Positions 13,401-25,598 of a stretch of DNA of 64,000 nucleotides are shown piece after piece. The position numbers and the translations under genes were made by a program. Numbering within the stretch: position 1 is the stretch's first letter; each line of letters starts with the position of its first letter. This DNA is from Phytoseiulus persimilis (lineage: Eukaryota; Arthropoda; Arachnida; Mesostigmata; Phytoseiidae), in the NCBI GenBank assembly GCA_037576195.1, contig CM075102.1:4650001-4714000 (forward strand), in the 5' to 3' direction. The notes under the pieces are model-generated. The model ran no database searches. It was not told the DNA's origin and saw only the letters and a program-made list of their open reading frames with translations.

Positions 13401-13690
13401 TTTGAGCTCACGGAATACGGAGGGAATAGCGAGCGGAAAACGCCGCCTCCGAGAGAAAACCCGAGCGGCGGAGTGGTCACGAGCGTCGGAGAAGAATTTT
13501 GGCAGTTCTTCAAAACGTCGCTCGACTGGCCGGAGCGAGGGCCCGAGGCGCGTTTGTCAGGAGACGTTTGCCCAAATCCGCTTAGGAGGCTCAGAGATTA
13601 ATATTACCAATTCAAACCGAAGCTGGTTTTGCTCACACCGCGGCCCGAGCGTCTGGCGGCGATCGACTGAGTGCTTTTCTGACGTCTTCA
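10477..13690. other. no supported gene; two TATA-like elements
   Basis: Open frames at 10,689-11,288 and 13,015-13,701 are not supported by splice sites or codon bias. The TATA-like pair near 12,075-12,118 is listed separately. Confidence 0.45.
12075..12118 (+). promoter_or_regulatory. two TATA-like boxes 37 bp apart
   Basis: TATAAAA at 12,075-12,081 and TATAAAG at 12,112-12,118 lie on the plus strand in GC-rich flanks. The downstream sequence (12,130-12,350) is moderately open but shows no clear exon. There is no clear initiator at the expected 30-base distance, so promoter activity is only a possibility. Confidence 0.25.
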
Positions 13691-14238
13691 CTCTCGGTTG
13701 AGTCGACGAGATTAATTGACAAACAACTTTCGTTTGAGGAATACCATCGCTACCGACGGAACCCGGATGGAAACTCCGTCGGGGATCCCTGGAAAACTCG
13801 TGAATAGCGACCGGTGTGGCGGGAGGAAATCTTGGAAACGGGGTAAGATTCGTCGGAAGGGCAGATACTGTCGAATGAAGAAATGCCAGGAAGCGGCGTT
13901 ACTCAATGGAACACCGAAGAATGAAGTCGAACGCCGTTGATTGGCGTCCGAAGTGCCCTTGTGATTCGGATGGACCCACGCGGAGCTCTGTTGGGGAACA
14001 GAAAAGAACGCGCTTCGGTAACGACTTCTTGTAATTTCCTCCTTACGCCTCTATTATTCATCAAGCGCCGCGGAAGTGCTCCGGCGTCTTCGGAGGCAAA
14101 AAAAGTTGGAAGAGTCAACGGCGTGAATTTTGGAACTTCCCCAGCTACGATTGTGCATTGTCAATCGATGTCACAAGATGGCATCGAACAACAACAGCAA
14201 CCTCTGCGGCATTCCGGTGGAGAAACTAACCGACCGCG
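13691..14238 (+). repeat. direct duplication, copy A
   Basis: This stretch aligns along its length with 15,121-15,663 in the same orientation. Near-identical islands include the first 60 bases (from CTCTCGGTTGAGTCGACGA), the block around CACCGAAGAATG, the block GCGCTTCGGTAACGACT, and a block ending in CGGAAGTGCT. Between islands there are indels of one to several bases. These shift every reading frame, so the pair is more likely non-coding than two copies of one exon. The offset between copies is 1,430 bp. Confidence 0.85.
14178..14238 (+). CDS. candidate first coding exon, unknown product
   Basis: An ATG near the 3' end of duplication copy A opens 20 codons (MASNNNSNLCGIPVEKLTDR) and reaches a possible donor, CGCG followed by GTAGCT. 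The Asn/Ser start is typical of disordered protein N-termini. The matching place in copy B has no ATG in this frame. With such a short stretch, chance is a real alternative. No downstream exon could be tied to it. Confidence 0.2.
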
Positions 14239-15120
14239 GTAGCTTGTGTATGTAGAGGATCATGCTCTCAGAAGTTCCAGCACTTGGCGTGAGGAATTTC
14301 TGTTCAAGCGTAGCAGCCGGCCACTCAATCGGTGCTAGAGAAACTGGACAGACTCCTCCAAGTTGCACGTGGACAGAAGAAATACATGAGCCCAAACACC
14401 CGCCAACGTTCCGAGACGTGGTTACCCGCCGAGAGTGGATAACTTGCGATCATAGTTCTGTGTGCAGTGGCCGGAGTGATCCGTTCCGGCTCGAACGGTT
14501 GCAGCTCCGCTTCCGCGAGCCGAGTGCTTTCCTAGACGTCCGTACGGCGGCCTCGAAGAACGCACCTCAGATCTTGTTTCGCCCTTTTCGGCTCTCGGAG
14601 AGATGTTCCAAACCGACCTGTTAGTAATCGCAACAATGATTCGACGAATCCTCGAGAATGTTCTACCGCTACTTCGAGGAGGCCGGCGACCAGCGGATCA
14701 GACTTCGAACACCCGTCTGGAACCCAGATACTACTGGCCCTCGGAACGAGTCGCGTTCAGATTGAAAGGAGTTTCGCAGCTCGCGATCATCATACCGGAA
14801 ATCTACGGAAAGGCAGCACGTGAAAACGGCCATCTCTACGAGCTGCTGCAGCAGGGATCCTCGAAGAACGCTGATCTGCGAGGAGGACGTATGGAAGAAG
14901 AATCGGAGTCGTCAAAGCGCAGAGTGGATCCGAAAGCATCGGAGTAAGAAATGTGCCCAAACAGCGAGTGTGCTGCGCTTTCGAGGCTGGTCGAGAGTAC
15001 ACGACCGCAGCTAGGTCACGTTTTCCACTTTGTTCTAGAAGAGGCGTCGGATGGCGATTTTTGAAACTGTATTAGAGAAGAACTGAGGGCGTTCGACGGA
15101 TCAGGTCCCTGGCCTCTCCT
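14239..15120. other. spacer between duplication copies
   Basis: It contains a plus-strand ATG open frame of 120 residues (14,262-14,624) with six cysteines but no recognised domain. No splice sites single it out, and a minus-strand frame covers part of it. I leave it unassigned. Confidence 0.4.
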
Positions 15121-15663
15121 CTCTCGGTTGAGTCGACGACATCGATTGACGAGCAACTTTCGTTTGAGAAATCCCATCGCTACCAGCGGCGACTATTGCG
15201 GTGGAATCCCTGGGTCGTGGATAGCAACCTTCGTAGTGACGTTGAATCTGGGAAATTAGGGAAGATCTGTCGGGTTGGGGGGCTGTCGCAGAATGAAAAG
15301 ATGCGTTTTTCAACAGAGCACCGAAGAATGGAGTCGAACCCCGTTGATCGGCGGCGTTTGAAGTTTCCGCGTGATTCGGACAGACCCACGCAGAGCACTT
15401 TCGGAAACAGAAACGAACGCGCTTCGGTAACGACTCCTTGTAATTCTCTCTCTCTCTCTTCACGCCTCTATCATCCATCAAGCGCCACGGAAGTGCTGCG
15501 AAGTCTCCAGAAAAATAAAAGGTAAAAAGAGCCAGTGGAGTGAATTTCAGAGCTTCCTCAACCACAGTTGAACATTGTCCTCTAGTTGTTGAAAAATGTC
15601 ACGAGGACGGACACAGCAGCAACATCAGCGGCGCCGTCTGGCCGAAAAACGGACCGACCAAGA
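15121..15663 (+). repeat. direct duplication, copy B
   Basis: Second copy of the element at 13,691-14,238. It differs by substitutions and indels, and a (TC)n run (15,445-15,459) has expanded where copy A has ordinary sequence. The right edge is placed where both copies share a run resembling ACCGACC. The left edge is sharp at CTCTCGGTTG in both. Confidence 0.85.
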
Positions 15664-15833
15664 GAACGAGTGAGACGTTTCAGTCCTGTCGTTGATCCGA
15701 GCACACCACAATCACAGGCCGCTGCACGCAATGAGTGGGAGAGAAACTTGGAGAAAAACTCACCGGGGAAGGGATGGGAGAAACGCAAGAATGGAAGCAT
15801 CGATCTTCGCGGAGTCCGAACGATGTAAATAAA
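15586..15833 (+). CDS. possible 3' terminal exon with polyadenylation signal
   Basis: A plus-strand frame of 80 codons runs from inside duplication copy B to a TAA at 15,826-15,828. That TAA overlaps an AATAAA hexamer (15,828-15,833). The last 30 residues are charged and plausible (for example NEWERNLEKNSPGKGWEKRK). There is no ATG at its start, so it could only be the end of a spliced gene. The hexamer next to the stop is suggestive, but AATAAA is a common word. Unknown product. Confidence 0.2.
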
Positions 15834-16756
15834 ATTTCATAATCTGATCGGATTCCAGCGGCTTTGATTTCTGCCAAACAGCCCGCGTGTGCTCGGACGT
15901 TAACTCGCGTTGGTTTTGCTCTGGAAAACACCAGAGAATTCCACGGAGGAAAACAGCTCAGCCGAAACAGGAATCGCGATCGAAGTGCATCATGAAACTG
16001 TTGGCGAGACTGGAAAACATGTACGCTGCTGATACGGTCGGATTCCCGTTTGCAGCGGATCTCCCGTCGTTGGCTCCGAAAACGTTCAATAAAAACGATT
16101 CACGAACAACAGCGCGTCCGACAGGAACAGAGTTCAAGCCGAAATTCCGGCCACCGAACGAATAACCACAAAAAAAACCGATAGCAAATATTTTAGCGAG
16201 AAAGATAAAAATCATCGATTCTAGCGGAAGAAGAGTCAGATTCACGAAAGCTGCGCGCGCCGCATCCCACCCGAGGTGGTTAGAATTTCGGGAATACTCG
16301 ACTGTATGAAAGTGGAGAATCTCAAATATTACGGGAGCATATGAAAAAACACGAAGTCCGCTCTAACATCTTGAATGTACATGGCGTTCTCTATCATCAT
16401 GCACAGGCCGCTGGGTTTTATTCGTGGATCGTCAGAGAACGTTGCTCGATGCAGACAGTGTTCAATCCACGATGACCAGCCGAGCGTTCTCGATGTGTGG
16501 ATTAAGCTTCCGGTAGTTTCCGGTGTTCGGGGAGTTTGCGCGAGTGAGCGCACTCGCGAGCGATGATCATCACTGCTGTCAGCGCCGATAGCCACCGGTG
16601 GGGAGAAGTGACCATCAGAGCTGGCCATACCTCAGCCCGCTAGCTAGAGCATGACCATGGCGGATATTTTGTCAAGGAACAGTCCGTATCTGTGTCAGGG
16701 GCCAGGGGACATTCCCGGTCGAGGGGGTCGAGCCCGGGGACGAGCTTGCTTGGGAT
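15834..16756. other. no supported gene
   Basis: Only short open frames on both strands, with no splice-bounded exon or repeat of note apart from an 8-bp inverted repeat (CGCGAGTG / CACTCGCG) near 16,540. Confidence 0.45.
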
Positions 16757-17250
16757 AGCGCAGGAGTAGAAGGGTGAGGCTCCTGTCTCGAGTGACAAGC
16801 TTGACAGTGCGGGCAAGGAACAACAACAACGATGACGACGACGAGGACGCCACGCGCTCTCCGGTCGTGCTAAGTGCCGAGCTCATTAGACGCCTTCTCT
16901 CGGATGGAAGTCCGCTTTGTGCGGAGCATGGGGATCAACTTCAAAGAAAACACGCAGTCACACTCGTTGTCGAGACTACGGATAATAGACTCCGGCTCGA
17001 GGAGGAGACCTACACAGACTTCCTGGAACGTCAACAACGACTGCGAAAATTTCAAAGGATCCGTCACGTTGACCCTCCTGTCAGGAACGACACTCCACAG
17101 CAAAAGTCAACACCAAGCCCAAATGAGTTCTTTCTGAAAACCTACTTTCTAGTCTGTGCAGAGAGCTCCCCAGACTCTATTTTCAATATTTCTCCAAACG
17201 CGAATGAGATTTCGGATTTCTCTGGAATAGGTTGCGAAGCTCGTCGCTGA
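16757..17250 (+). CDS. long open stretch without ATG, possible internal exon
   Basis: About 164 codons stay open between two stops. The peptide is acidic and helix-prone, with an Asn4-Asp4 run near residue 20 and a later stretch like EEETYTDFLERQQRLRKFQR. There is no in-frame ATG, so it could only be an internal exon. Candidate edges are an AG near 16,802 and a GT near 17,151, both weak. A second plus frame and one minus frame are also open here and read plausibly, so the call is uncertain. No family recognised. Confidence 0.2.
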
Positions 17251-20200
17251 AACCTGAAACGTCGCAGGCGTTGGTGCCAGCGTTCTGTAACGGCCACGTC
17301 AACATCGATTCCGCTTCGGTTTCACGTGCGAGCTCTGGATTCTCGGGTTTTCAGGCCGGAGGAATTCCGGAGCAGAGTTTCCCCCGACTCCTGCACGTTG
17401 CTGGAAGCGAGTTCCTCGTCGAATTCAGTCAGCCACGAGAAGGCTGCAGAGTTGGTGAAAGCGGTAGAAATTGAGACGTAAGGACACGGGCGGAGCTAAC
17501 AATTTTATTACCAGTATTAATTCTTTGACACGCGATGATTAATTAGGTCCGGTCCCGCTGTCATTAGTGGAGTTAAGTTTAAGGCTCGCTGTTGCCTGCT
17601 TGAAACGAGCGATGGTTTCCATGGCGGCGAGCTCGTAATTGAGATGAAAGCTTCGAGCTCGCTGCGGTGACAGCAAGTCGACGCGCAACCCAAGTTCGCA
17701 GGGACGGGACAGGGGGACGACGCTCCAACCGTCTGCAAAAGCATATTGTGTAGTGGGAGAAGTAAATAATTGATGGAACGTACCCGGCTGCTTTGTTGAT
17801 TCATCTACTCCTTCAATGAAGGGTTGGCTCGCTCTCCGCTCAGCAGGGAGCCCCTCATCCGTGGGATAGGACAGCGAACGCGAATATTTTCCATCGGTTG
17901 CCAATGCCGACCTAGAACAGGCTTGCCAACTGCTGGTCGCCCGTTTAGCGCCTGCTCGGGCAGCTCAATCCCCTGGCAATTCTCATTTTTTAACTCACCC
18001 GACAAGAACGACGGACGGGCTCCGTCCAGTCCGTAAGTTCGAGAAATCACACTGCGAAACGACGGAATAGAGCCTAACTCAAGTTGGGAGGGGATACGGA
18101 ACGTACAGAGAGAACAGGTGCACGTCCGCGCAGCATGTGCGTATGTTCATCGGTCCACACAAACGACTGTCGATCGAATCGGGTCCCTGGGTCTACGATG
18201 GCCCCGAAAAATATGATGATGTCTGCAAATCACGACCACTCTGACATGAGTCAAATGTTCCCGGACTCTCCCGCCATCACAGGCCCTCGGCTCAGATTCG
18301 CGAGCCTCCGACTATGACCGGATCTCTGGGGGAGGGGCTGAGCTGAGTTTTCCCCGCGAAGCTCTCGGATCCGAGCTCTGGGGGTCGATTCCGGGCCGAA
18401 GTCCAAGGATCTGCTGAACAACTCCGGGTCCTTGTTCTCTGAATTTCGTCCAAGGAAACCGCTGAGAAAAATCGCCGCATCATTTGAATAATTTTTTTGG
18501 GTTTTCCAAACAAGCTCCCCAATAACCTTCACGTGATCGAGGCAGCGAGTTGAGAGGCGAAGTACAGATCATCCGTTCGATCCCGAAAGGACGAAAATAA
18601 ATCTCAGTCGATAACTTATGACGGATTCGACTCACGCGTAGGCTGGAAAAATCGGCACTCCGGCGTTTCACAGGTGGGAAGCATTGTTTATAGAGGAAAG
18701 ACAGAGTTTTTAGCGTGAAAAACTCAGATCGGAGGAGCGCGCAGGAGCTTCTGGAGCACAAGAGAGATTTTTCTCGATCGTTTGCTGCCGTCTTTCATCG
18801 TAGCGATGGCGGAAGTAGCGCAGCTCAACACAACACGCTTCTCTGTCCTGAGAACTTGTCGTCGGTGGCCTGTTCGGTGCCCGAGCGGAAACTGACGGAG
18901 GGAAACGGGGAAAGCGAAACGAACGCTTGACAAATGGTTCGATTAAAGTGTGATCATAGAAAACAGTCAGATCTGAAAACTTCGGGGGCGTCTCTCCTGT
19001 CGGTGTTCCCGTTCTCGCCTCGAGCGCCCACCCGAGCGCTGGGCGCTTCATTCTTGTTGAGAACGAGGGATCGCAGTCGGTCCGAAAACGAATTCAGCAG
19101 AGGAAGAACGGCGCGACGGAACTTTTCTCGAGAAAATCTCGGGGGAACGGAGCAGAATACGCAGCCCGCTCGCACAGGTTACCAACACAGGCTGGATATG
19201 AGTAACGCGTGGGATCGCGAAGCGCGTGAAACACTGGTTGTACGACGTGATTAACGGACGGATGATCTATTCGAATTATTATACGCCTCCAGCAGCGGGA
19301 TGAATCAGACGGCTCGATCGTGTCCGACAGACAAACGATTCCAGCCGTACGCGGGACGGACGATCCCGCGCCGTGGCCGGAACGAGTTTATCTAGACTTG
19401 ATGAATTCGTTACCATGAACGCCTCCCTCGCTCAAGTTCGTGATTTCCGAGAACTGTGACTGCGTAGGACCTTTTTGGTCGCTCTGAAATCTAAACCAGA
19501 ACTCAGGATCGATCCCGCGTACAAACCGCTGGGGCGGGCGGTCTACGGTCCTCCGTCCGACTCTTCTCGGACGTGTTCGGAGACACCAGAACAGTTTCCG
19601 GAGAACACTCGGAGAGTTTCGTGTTCCAGTGTTTGGAGCGCGTCGGCGGGGGAGAACGCGAGTCCCGAAAGATCGCATGCCGGCGCGGGGAGAACCGATC
19701 CCGGGTCTGTGGTAAACGATCATCCGGAATGCTGGCCACAAGTCCAACTGTTGCTCAGCGGTTTGCGGCTCGCACAGATCAGGTTACGCGCGTACCGCAA
19801 AGCCAGGCTAACGAAAACCAAGGAATTTCTCGAGATCCGCGAGTAAACTGGGGTCCAACCAGCGCCGATCCGCCTGTTCGGGGTGTTCAGTTGCTTCCGT
19901 TGTTGTTCGACGGTTGGAACGGAGCAAAGTGTAGAGTTCGTTCTCGACTCGTTCGACCCAGCTTCCTTCGGAGGATTCTCGCGCGACATCCAGAGAACTC
20001 TCGGCCGCGAACGTTGATTCATCTCGATTTTATTATGGCTGGATTCGTTTTGAAGGAAGCTGCGACGGACAGCGCTTGCCACGTCGCTACCCGACCTTGG
20101 GCGAACCCAAGCGGCCCAATCGGTCGTTGTGCGCTGTCGTTCGGTCAACAACAGATTCGTCGTTGTTCTTTCCTCCCGGTTATTGTTGCGCAATGTTTAC

Positions 20201-23200
20201 ATGTGTTCGCGGAGAAATCAAAGCGCAACACAACAAAGTTTTCGTCCACGTGGGCGTTGATTCAGCGGCGCCAACCGACAAGATCAGGGCTCCGGGCGAG
20301 CACTGAGAAGCTGACGGCCGTGATGTTCCGTTTTCTAGATGCAAACACGAAACTAAGACCGCCACTGCCTAGGAGTGCGAGCTTCTGGTGAATTTAATCC
20401 GGGACGGAGGAGATGAGAACGTGCTGACAACGGCAAAGGTTCAACCGAGAGATCGCATCCGACGAGGATGAAGAGCCGCCCACGTCAGAGCGAATGTTTC
20501 GTCTGCGAGGCTGGGCTTTTGTTTCGTTGTTTCCTACGAGCTCGGGAATCAAACGAACGCCGGGAAGCTTTCCCGAGAAACCAAACACTCGTCAAAGAAC
20601 GGTTCCGATGTCGAACGTCAGGTCGATACCCGAGACGGTCTTCTTTGATTTCTAGTTTCGCTCTCGGGAATACTTTCTGATGATCGGAGCAGGTCGATGC
20701 AGCAATCACTCAAAAGGATTTCATGTCGATTCCGTTCCAGTTGGGAGAACGACCCTCGTTCGAAGCACTGAGGAGTTGTTTTCCGAAGAACACGAAGGCT
20801 CTTGTTGTACCTTTCCTGAAAACGGCGAGGGGACACGCGGAGGTATTTGTGAGCCCTCGTCCACTGAGTTCTTCGAAAAACGAGGTAGCGGAGGAATGGC
20901 TCGCAGCAGGGTGAAAAAAATCGATAAACGTTGAACTTGGAGAGAACTTCTCTGAGTCGAGAACGGGAAGTGGCGAAGAAGGGTGGAGGGAGCTCCGGAT
21001 TGGCGGGAAGCGTCGAAAAAATGAGGCTGAGTGAAGCCCCTGTCCGAATCCTCTGACACGGCGTGAGTCAATATCACGCGTCATCTGTTGGGGATGTCAT
21101 GAGATGCTCTTTGCGGTACGATCGAGTCAAGGCGGGGAAACATTTGGTTGCCCGCGATTCGGTCCCGGGGCGCTCGGTTCCTCCGCCGGCAGAGCTAATG
21201 AGAAAGACATTTCCCATTTCTATCTATTATTGCTTGTGTCGTTGGCGGAAGATGCAAAGCGATCCAGTAAAGACTTTCGGTTCCTGCGTTCCGATGAAGC
21301 GACGCTTTTCACTCGGGCAACATGGCACCACCGCTCCGCCACGTCGTCGGCGACCACCGTCAGAAAACGACGCCGATGGAGAAGAGGAAAGTCTGCTGCA
21401 AAAACTGCTGCTCAAGTAATGTAAACTCGTCCCACTTTAACCACGCATAGAGCAACTGGCAGAAATTTCTGCCATTCAACAATGAAAGGCAGGCGAGCGA
21501 GTGTCATCTTCGTCGAGCGCCGTTTCTGCTACGTTGTCGTTGAAAAGCAAACGCTGGAAAGACGGCACAAATTTCAATTGGCGAGCCCAACACAACAAAG
21601 AAGTGAAATCAGCTTTGCTCGCAGGAAATGAACGTCCGGGCTTCGCTGCAACGTTTCAATTTCGACTCCGATATCTTATTTTCAATAATGCACGGCGAGA
21701 CCCACCGACCGACAGACAAACAGGGCCGGCGTTCCCTGTTCTGGAACTTGAACGCCGAGGAGGAAGATACTGGAGCGGGAGCTTCCAGATTTCCAATCTC
21801 GTCCTGAGAACAGACGCTGCGCGGCTCCTCAAATCTCTCAGAAAATCAGCCACCCAGTGAGCAACACGGCGACTCACTCGGTCGGCTGAAATTAGCTCCC
21901 CTAACAGCTAGTCGTAGCGCATTCCTAATCTTCATAACTCTGACCGAGCCGATAACACTTGCTCCATATCTCCTCGTCGAATCGGATGGCTCCGAATCGG
22001 CCACGAGCATATTTCATCCGATGACCGCCGACGACGAACCGCAGAACACACACTTCTCAGCCAAGGACTTCTTCAGCTTCTACAGAATCGGGAAAGACGA
22101 AGAAAGCCCAACTTCGTTCGAGCTGGGTCATGGTCGGAACTTCTGCGTTCGAGCGTTTCTCACCGATCTCCATCCGTTGTTACGCGAATGAATGGATGGA
22201 TGATCAACCAATGACGGACTGGGAGGAACGAACAGACCGTTGGAGTCGAGGAAATTGAGTCCGATGAAATTTTCAAAAAAGTCCGGTAAAGCCCGGGCCA
22301 CGCTCCTCACACAGGAGGATCACGTTTCCCACCCGCGGTTTGTGTCAGTCTGGTTCCCCGAACGGCGACCAATACTGAGTTTCTATGTGGTGAACTGTTC
22401 AGTTTGGTCATTCGTCTCATGCGGAATCTCCCTGAGGAAATGAACGCCGCTGCCTCCGCCGACTTCTAACGAGGGTTCAGGGGAAGAGACCATCATACTA
22501 ATCATGTGGCCATATGCATATGCGTTCCGGTACGGTGCAAGGGCCCGTTTTTGATCCCAGGGGCGACATTCAACGAATTTCCACGGGCTACACACAGTAC
22601 TCTTAAAATCGCTCGCTGATGGCTTCGACCCGCCTCCGCGAGCGGACCCCCGACAGGCCCAGCGAGCGTCTTCATAATCTCGATGTGTTATCATGTCCTG
22701 CCTCCTATCTCCGAGTTTGTCTGTGTATGATCTCTTCATCTCGCTCTTAGTCACTCAGTCGTGTAGGTCGTTCTGGGTTGTGTTTGGCTAACCCATGGCT
22801 AGATTGGGAAGGCGAGCTATTCGAGTGGGGTAGGCCAGAGCCTTGGGGTGGTCGTGGCAGTGGTGGTGATGACGATCAAGAGTCTACGTCGCTCGTCCCG
22901 GCAGATGTGTGAAGTCGTGACTTCATTGACTGAGAAAAATGAGGATCACGAGCCGCTCGCGGTTGTTCAGTTGGAGCTGGTCTCGCCGAAACTACAAGCT
23001 TGACTAGAGAGTCGGCCAACCGAAACGGGGGTGGCAGTCATTGAGGAAAACAGAGAGAAAATCCAGGCTCTGACCGATGGACTGAACAGAGGGAGGAGTG
23101 GAATCGACCAGAGATTGACCAAGGATGGATGGGGAGTGTCGTCCAGTTCAGTTGATTGAGTTTTACCGGCGAAAAACTACCAGTCCACCACGCCCTCACT

Positions 23201-24168
23201 CTCTGAACACACATCAGGGAATCTCGAGCACACACACGACGAACATTGACTCCGGCTCACGAAATCATCGATTCCTCGCCGATCGATGGGAGCTCGTTGA
23301 CCATTTGATCAACCGACCAGACTGAAGTTGAGTGCGTGAGCTCCAAAACACTTTCTAATGTTGCGATTCGTGGCCGCGACCGAGAAATTTCCGACTGAAC
23401 TTGTTCGTTGAAATTCGTTCCCTCGGATCCATTCCTTCGACCGATCCGAAACGCCCCCACGGGGGGGGGGGGCACAACAAGGAGTGGGTGTTGGGTGAGG
23501 GAGGGGGTGGTGTCTGTGCTTCATACTCGTTGCCAACAGGAGTTCATGGGGAGATTCGTTTTCTGACCGAATCACGCCGGAACGCCATTTTTCGTCGGGT
23601 TGTTATCGTTGTCGTCGGGCCTTTATGAGTTCAATTCCCCGGAGTGTAGTTCCTCCACCACCTACCGGCGGCGGCGGCGGCTTCGTTAGCAGCCAGGGTG
23701 GTTTTAGCAATACAACGGTCGAAATGGGAGGGGAAAACATTGCTCCGGTTCCTAACAAGCCGACGCGAGGTTTGAGTCACCGGATCGAGCGAATTCGACG
23801 ACCCGGGGCCACGATGAAAAGCTTGAACGATCGAAGTCCGTCCAGACATTGAGCTCTCTCTCGTGAAACACGCACTGGCTCGCGCTGCCCCTCAACATGG
23901 CGGAGAATTCCAGCTTCGGACTTCGAATGAGCGGGATGACCGGCGCGAGCTGCAGATTAGTGGATCTGCAACGCGAGTGTGACTTGTTGTACTGCCGTGG
24001 CTTACGATCCCGAACTCCGGGAGACGTGGTGGGTGGGAACCTCGAGTCCGCGTTCGAGCTTCGCAGCTTTACAGCACTTTAATACCCATCGGTTGACGTC
24101 GTCGGCTCGCATCAGGCTATTCTGCTGGCAGCGGCGCGTCGGTGTCGTGCTTGCCCTCCACTGAAACC
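17251..24168. other. no supported gene
   Basis: Nearly 7 kb in which I see no convincing exon. Open frames of up to 272 codons occur (19,573-20,391, non-ATG start) but have no splice sites or codon bias. A G12 tract (23,461-23,472) and a CATATGCATATG palindrome near 22,510 are the only simple structures seen. Confidence 0.45.
23461..23472. repeat. poly(G) tract, 12 bases
   Basis: Twelve consecutive G immediately after CCCCCAC, so a short C-run faces the G-run and could fold back on it. Confidence 0.95.
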
Positions 24169-24175
24169 TATAAAA
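24169..24175 (+). promoter_or_regulatory. TATA box candidate
   Basis: TATAAAA in the context CCTATAAAAAGG is a near-ideal TATA box. It lies about 1 kb upstream of the candidate exon pair beginning at 25,147. The same 11-base core CCTATAAAAAG recurs at 33,098. No strong initiator is visible about 30 bases downstream, which is why confidence is limited. Confidence 0.35.
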
Positions 24176-25146
24176 AGGACCGACTTTGAGTATCTCCCGC
24201 TTGCGCCAGAGCCATTGTTTGCGGGTGACACTCGCTAAATGGCTTTTCCGAGACCTCATATTGCTGCTTCAGGGCGAACACAGTGCCCTGCTTTGTAGGT
24301 CCCATCGGTCTGGCGTTGGGTTTGTTCTATCGGCCTGTAATCCGATCCGACCCCGGTCTGACTCTGGTCGGGCTGGTAAGTCGAGCGAGCGATGGTCGGC
24401 CTCATCAGCCGGTCAGTATTCAGTCATTGTACTTATTGTTGTACATTGCGAGCTCGTTTGTCAATCGTCGCGCGTCCTCTGGAAACTTGATTTCATTGCT
24501 GATAACGTAATGCAATTATCGGAACCAGACACTCGAGCTGATTGCGGTGACGACTCGGTGTCCTTCGCTCGCTATCGGTCCTGGCTGCTCGCAGGCCGGG
24601 GAGCCCTGGTGGGGATTGCTCAGGAGCAGAAGGACAACAGGAACGAAATCGAGGAGTAGGTGCGCAGCAGTGTAACAAGCTCGCCAATTATGGCACTCGA
24701 CTCGTTTCAGATTTGAGATTTACAACGACAGCCGTGGTGGTAGTCGTCTTCCTTGAGGAGAGAAGCGGAATCGCTGTGCTGCTCCTGGCTTGTTAGCGAG
24801 CGTGTCCCGATTTTTGGGAATGGTCCCCACCAGCGCTCGGGGGTTTGTAGTACACCAGGCTTCGGGTGGCAGCTCGGTTCGCAGCGAGCAGGCTCGCCTG
24901 CGCGCCGCTCCCGAGCCCATCTGTGGCGCAGTGGGAATTCCGACTCTCTCGTTGCAAAGCTCATAGAATGTGATCATGCTGCTTCGTAGGTCGACTCTTT
25001 TTTTTTTCCTTAATCATTTTTTCTCGTCCCCCTCGAGAGTCAACAGAGCTGGGGACCGTACCGCGGCGTCGGGACGTGAATGTCTCTGTTGCGCCCCGCG
25101 CGGTACTCAGCGCCGAACAAGGACTCTGTACGGTACTTGAGTACGC

Positions 25147-25283
25147 ATGGGTACGGGCAGTAGCTCATCGACGTCAGCTCAGGACCAAATGCGCGAAACG
25201 TTCACGACGGCCTTCAGGGCAGTCAATCCTGCGCCATTCCAGTATGGAGCCATCGACGATGCCACGAGTTCGTACTGGAAAGG
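25147..25283 (+). CDS. candidate first coding exon, unknown product
   Basis: An ATG opens 45 codons plus two bases (starting MGTGSSSSTSAQDQMRETFT). Third positions are about 64 percent G+C and first positions about 60 percent purine. It could splice at GTCTGC (a weak donor) to the strong acceptor at 25,408, and the phases agree. The N-terminus is Ser/Thr rich and looks disordered. No long minus-strand frame lies opposite, unlike most candidates here, though a second plus frame (25,076-25,510) is also open. A TATA box lies about 1 kb upstream at 24,169, so a 5' non-coding exon would be needed. No family recognised. Confidence 0.32.
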
Positions 25284-25408
25284 GTCTGCACGAGAGCGGG
25301 TGCCGGGATCGGGATCCCGAGTTCTCTCTCCCGCCGCTCCCTCGGCGTCCGCATGTAGTTTTTTATTTTTTATCAGTTGTTGCCGTCGTTCACTTTGTCA
25401 CATCTCAG

Positions 25409-25598
25409 TTGGCCGGTGAGGATGTCTTTGGTGGGACCGAGGCGGCGGCTAATGCAGCAAATGGACTCGGGACATCCAGTGCCGCCGCCAGTCGTCGTCA
25501 GCAACAATAACTGCCGACCATTGCAGCCGACCAGCCGCATCACAGCGCTGCCTCTCTTTAGGCTGGTCCGCGACTCTTGTTTGTGCGTTTGTTTGTGA
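25409..25598 (+). CDS. candidate second exon of the 25.1 kb gene
   Basis: It follows a long pyrimidine-rich tract ending in CATCTCAG, the best acceptor in this area. Joined in phase 2 to the exon ending at 25,283, it continues in the only frame that starts with Trp-Pro-Val-Arg. That frame includes MDSGHPVPPPVVVSNNN, and runs to a TGA at 25,596-25,598. An alternative is that the exon ends at a GT near 25,567 and continues further. An overlapping frame at 25,577-25,873 also reads well, with a Pro/Thr and Gln-rich stretch. Product unknown. Confidence 0.27.

Noticed and set aside
15325..15350. GGTTCGACTCC-like B box on the minus strand in duplication copy B
   Set aside because: The bases around it do not form a T-arm stem and copy A lacks the match, so the duplication is not tRNA-derived on this evidence.
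10740..20360. Shared LDANTKL-coding segment at about 10,745 and 20,335
   Set aside because: Only about 19 bases with two mismatches, which is expected by chance in a window of this size.
19573..20391. 272-codon plus-strand open frame, the longest in the window
   Set aside because: It begins with GTG, has no ATG near its start, is Arg/Ser rich throughout and has no splice or domain support. A frame of this size is plausible by chance in stop-poor DNA.
22330..22380. Homeodomain helix-3-like peptide (VSVWFPERRP)
   Set aside because: The key Gln-Asn is replaced and no other homeodomain residues occur nearby.
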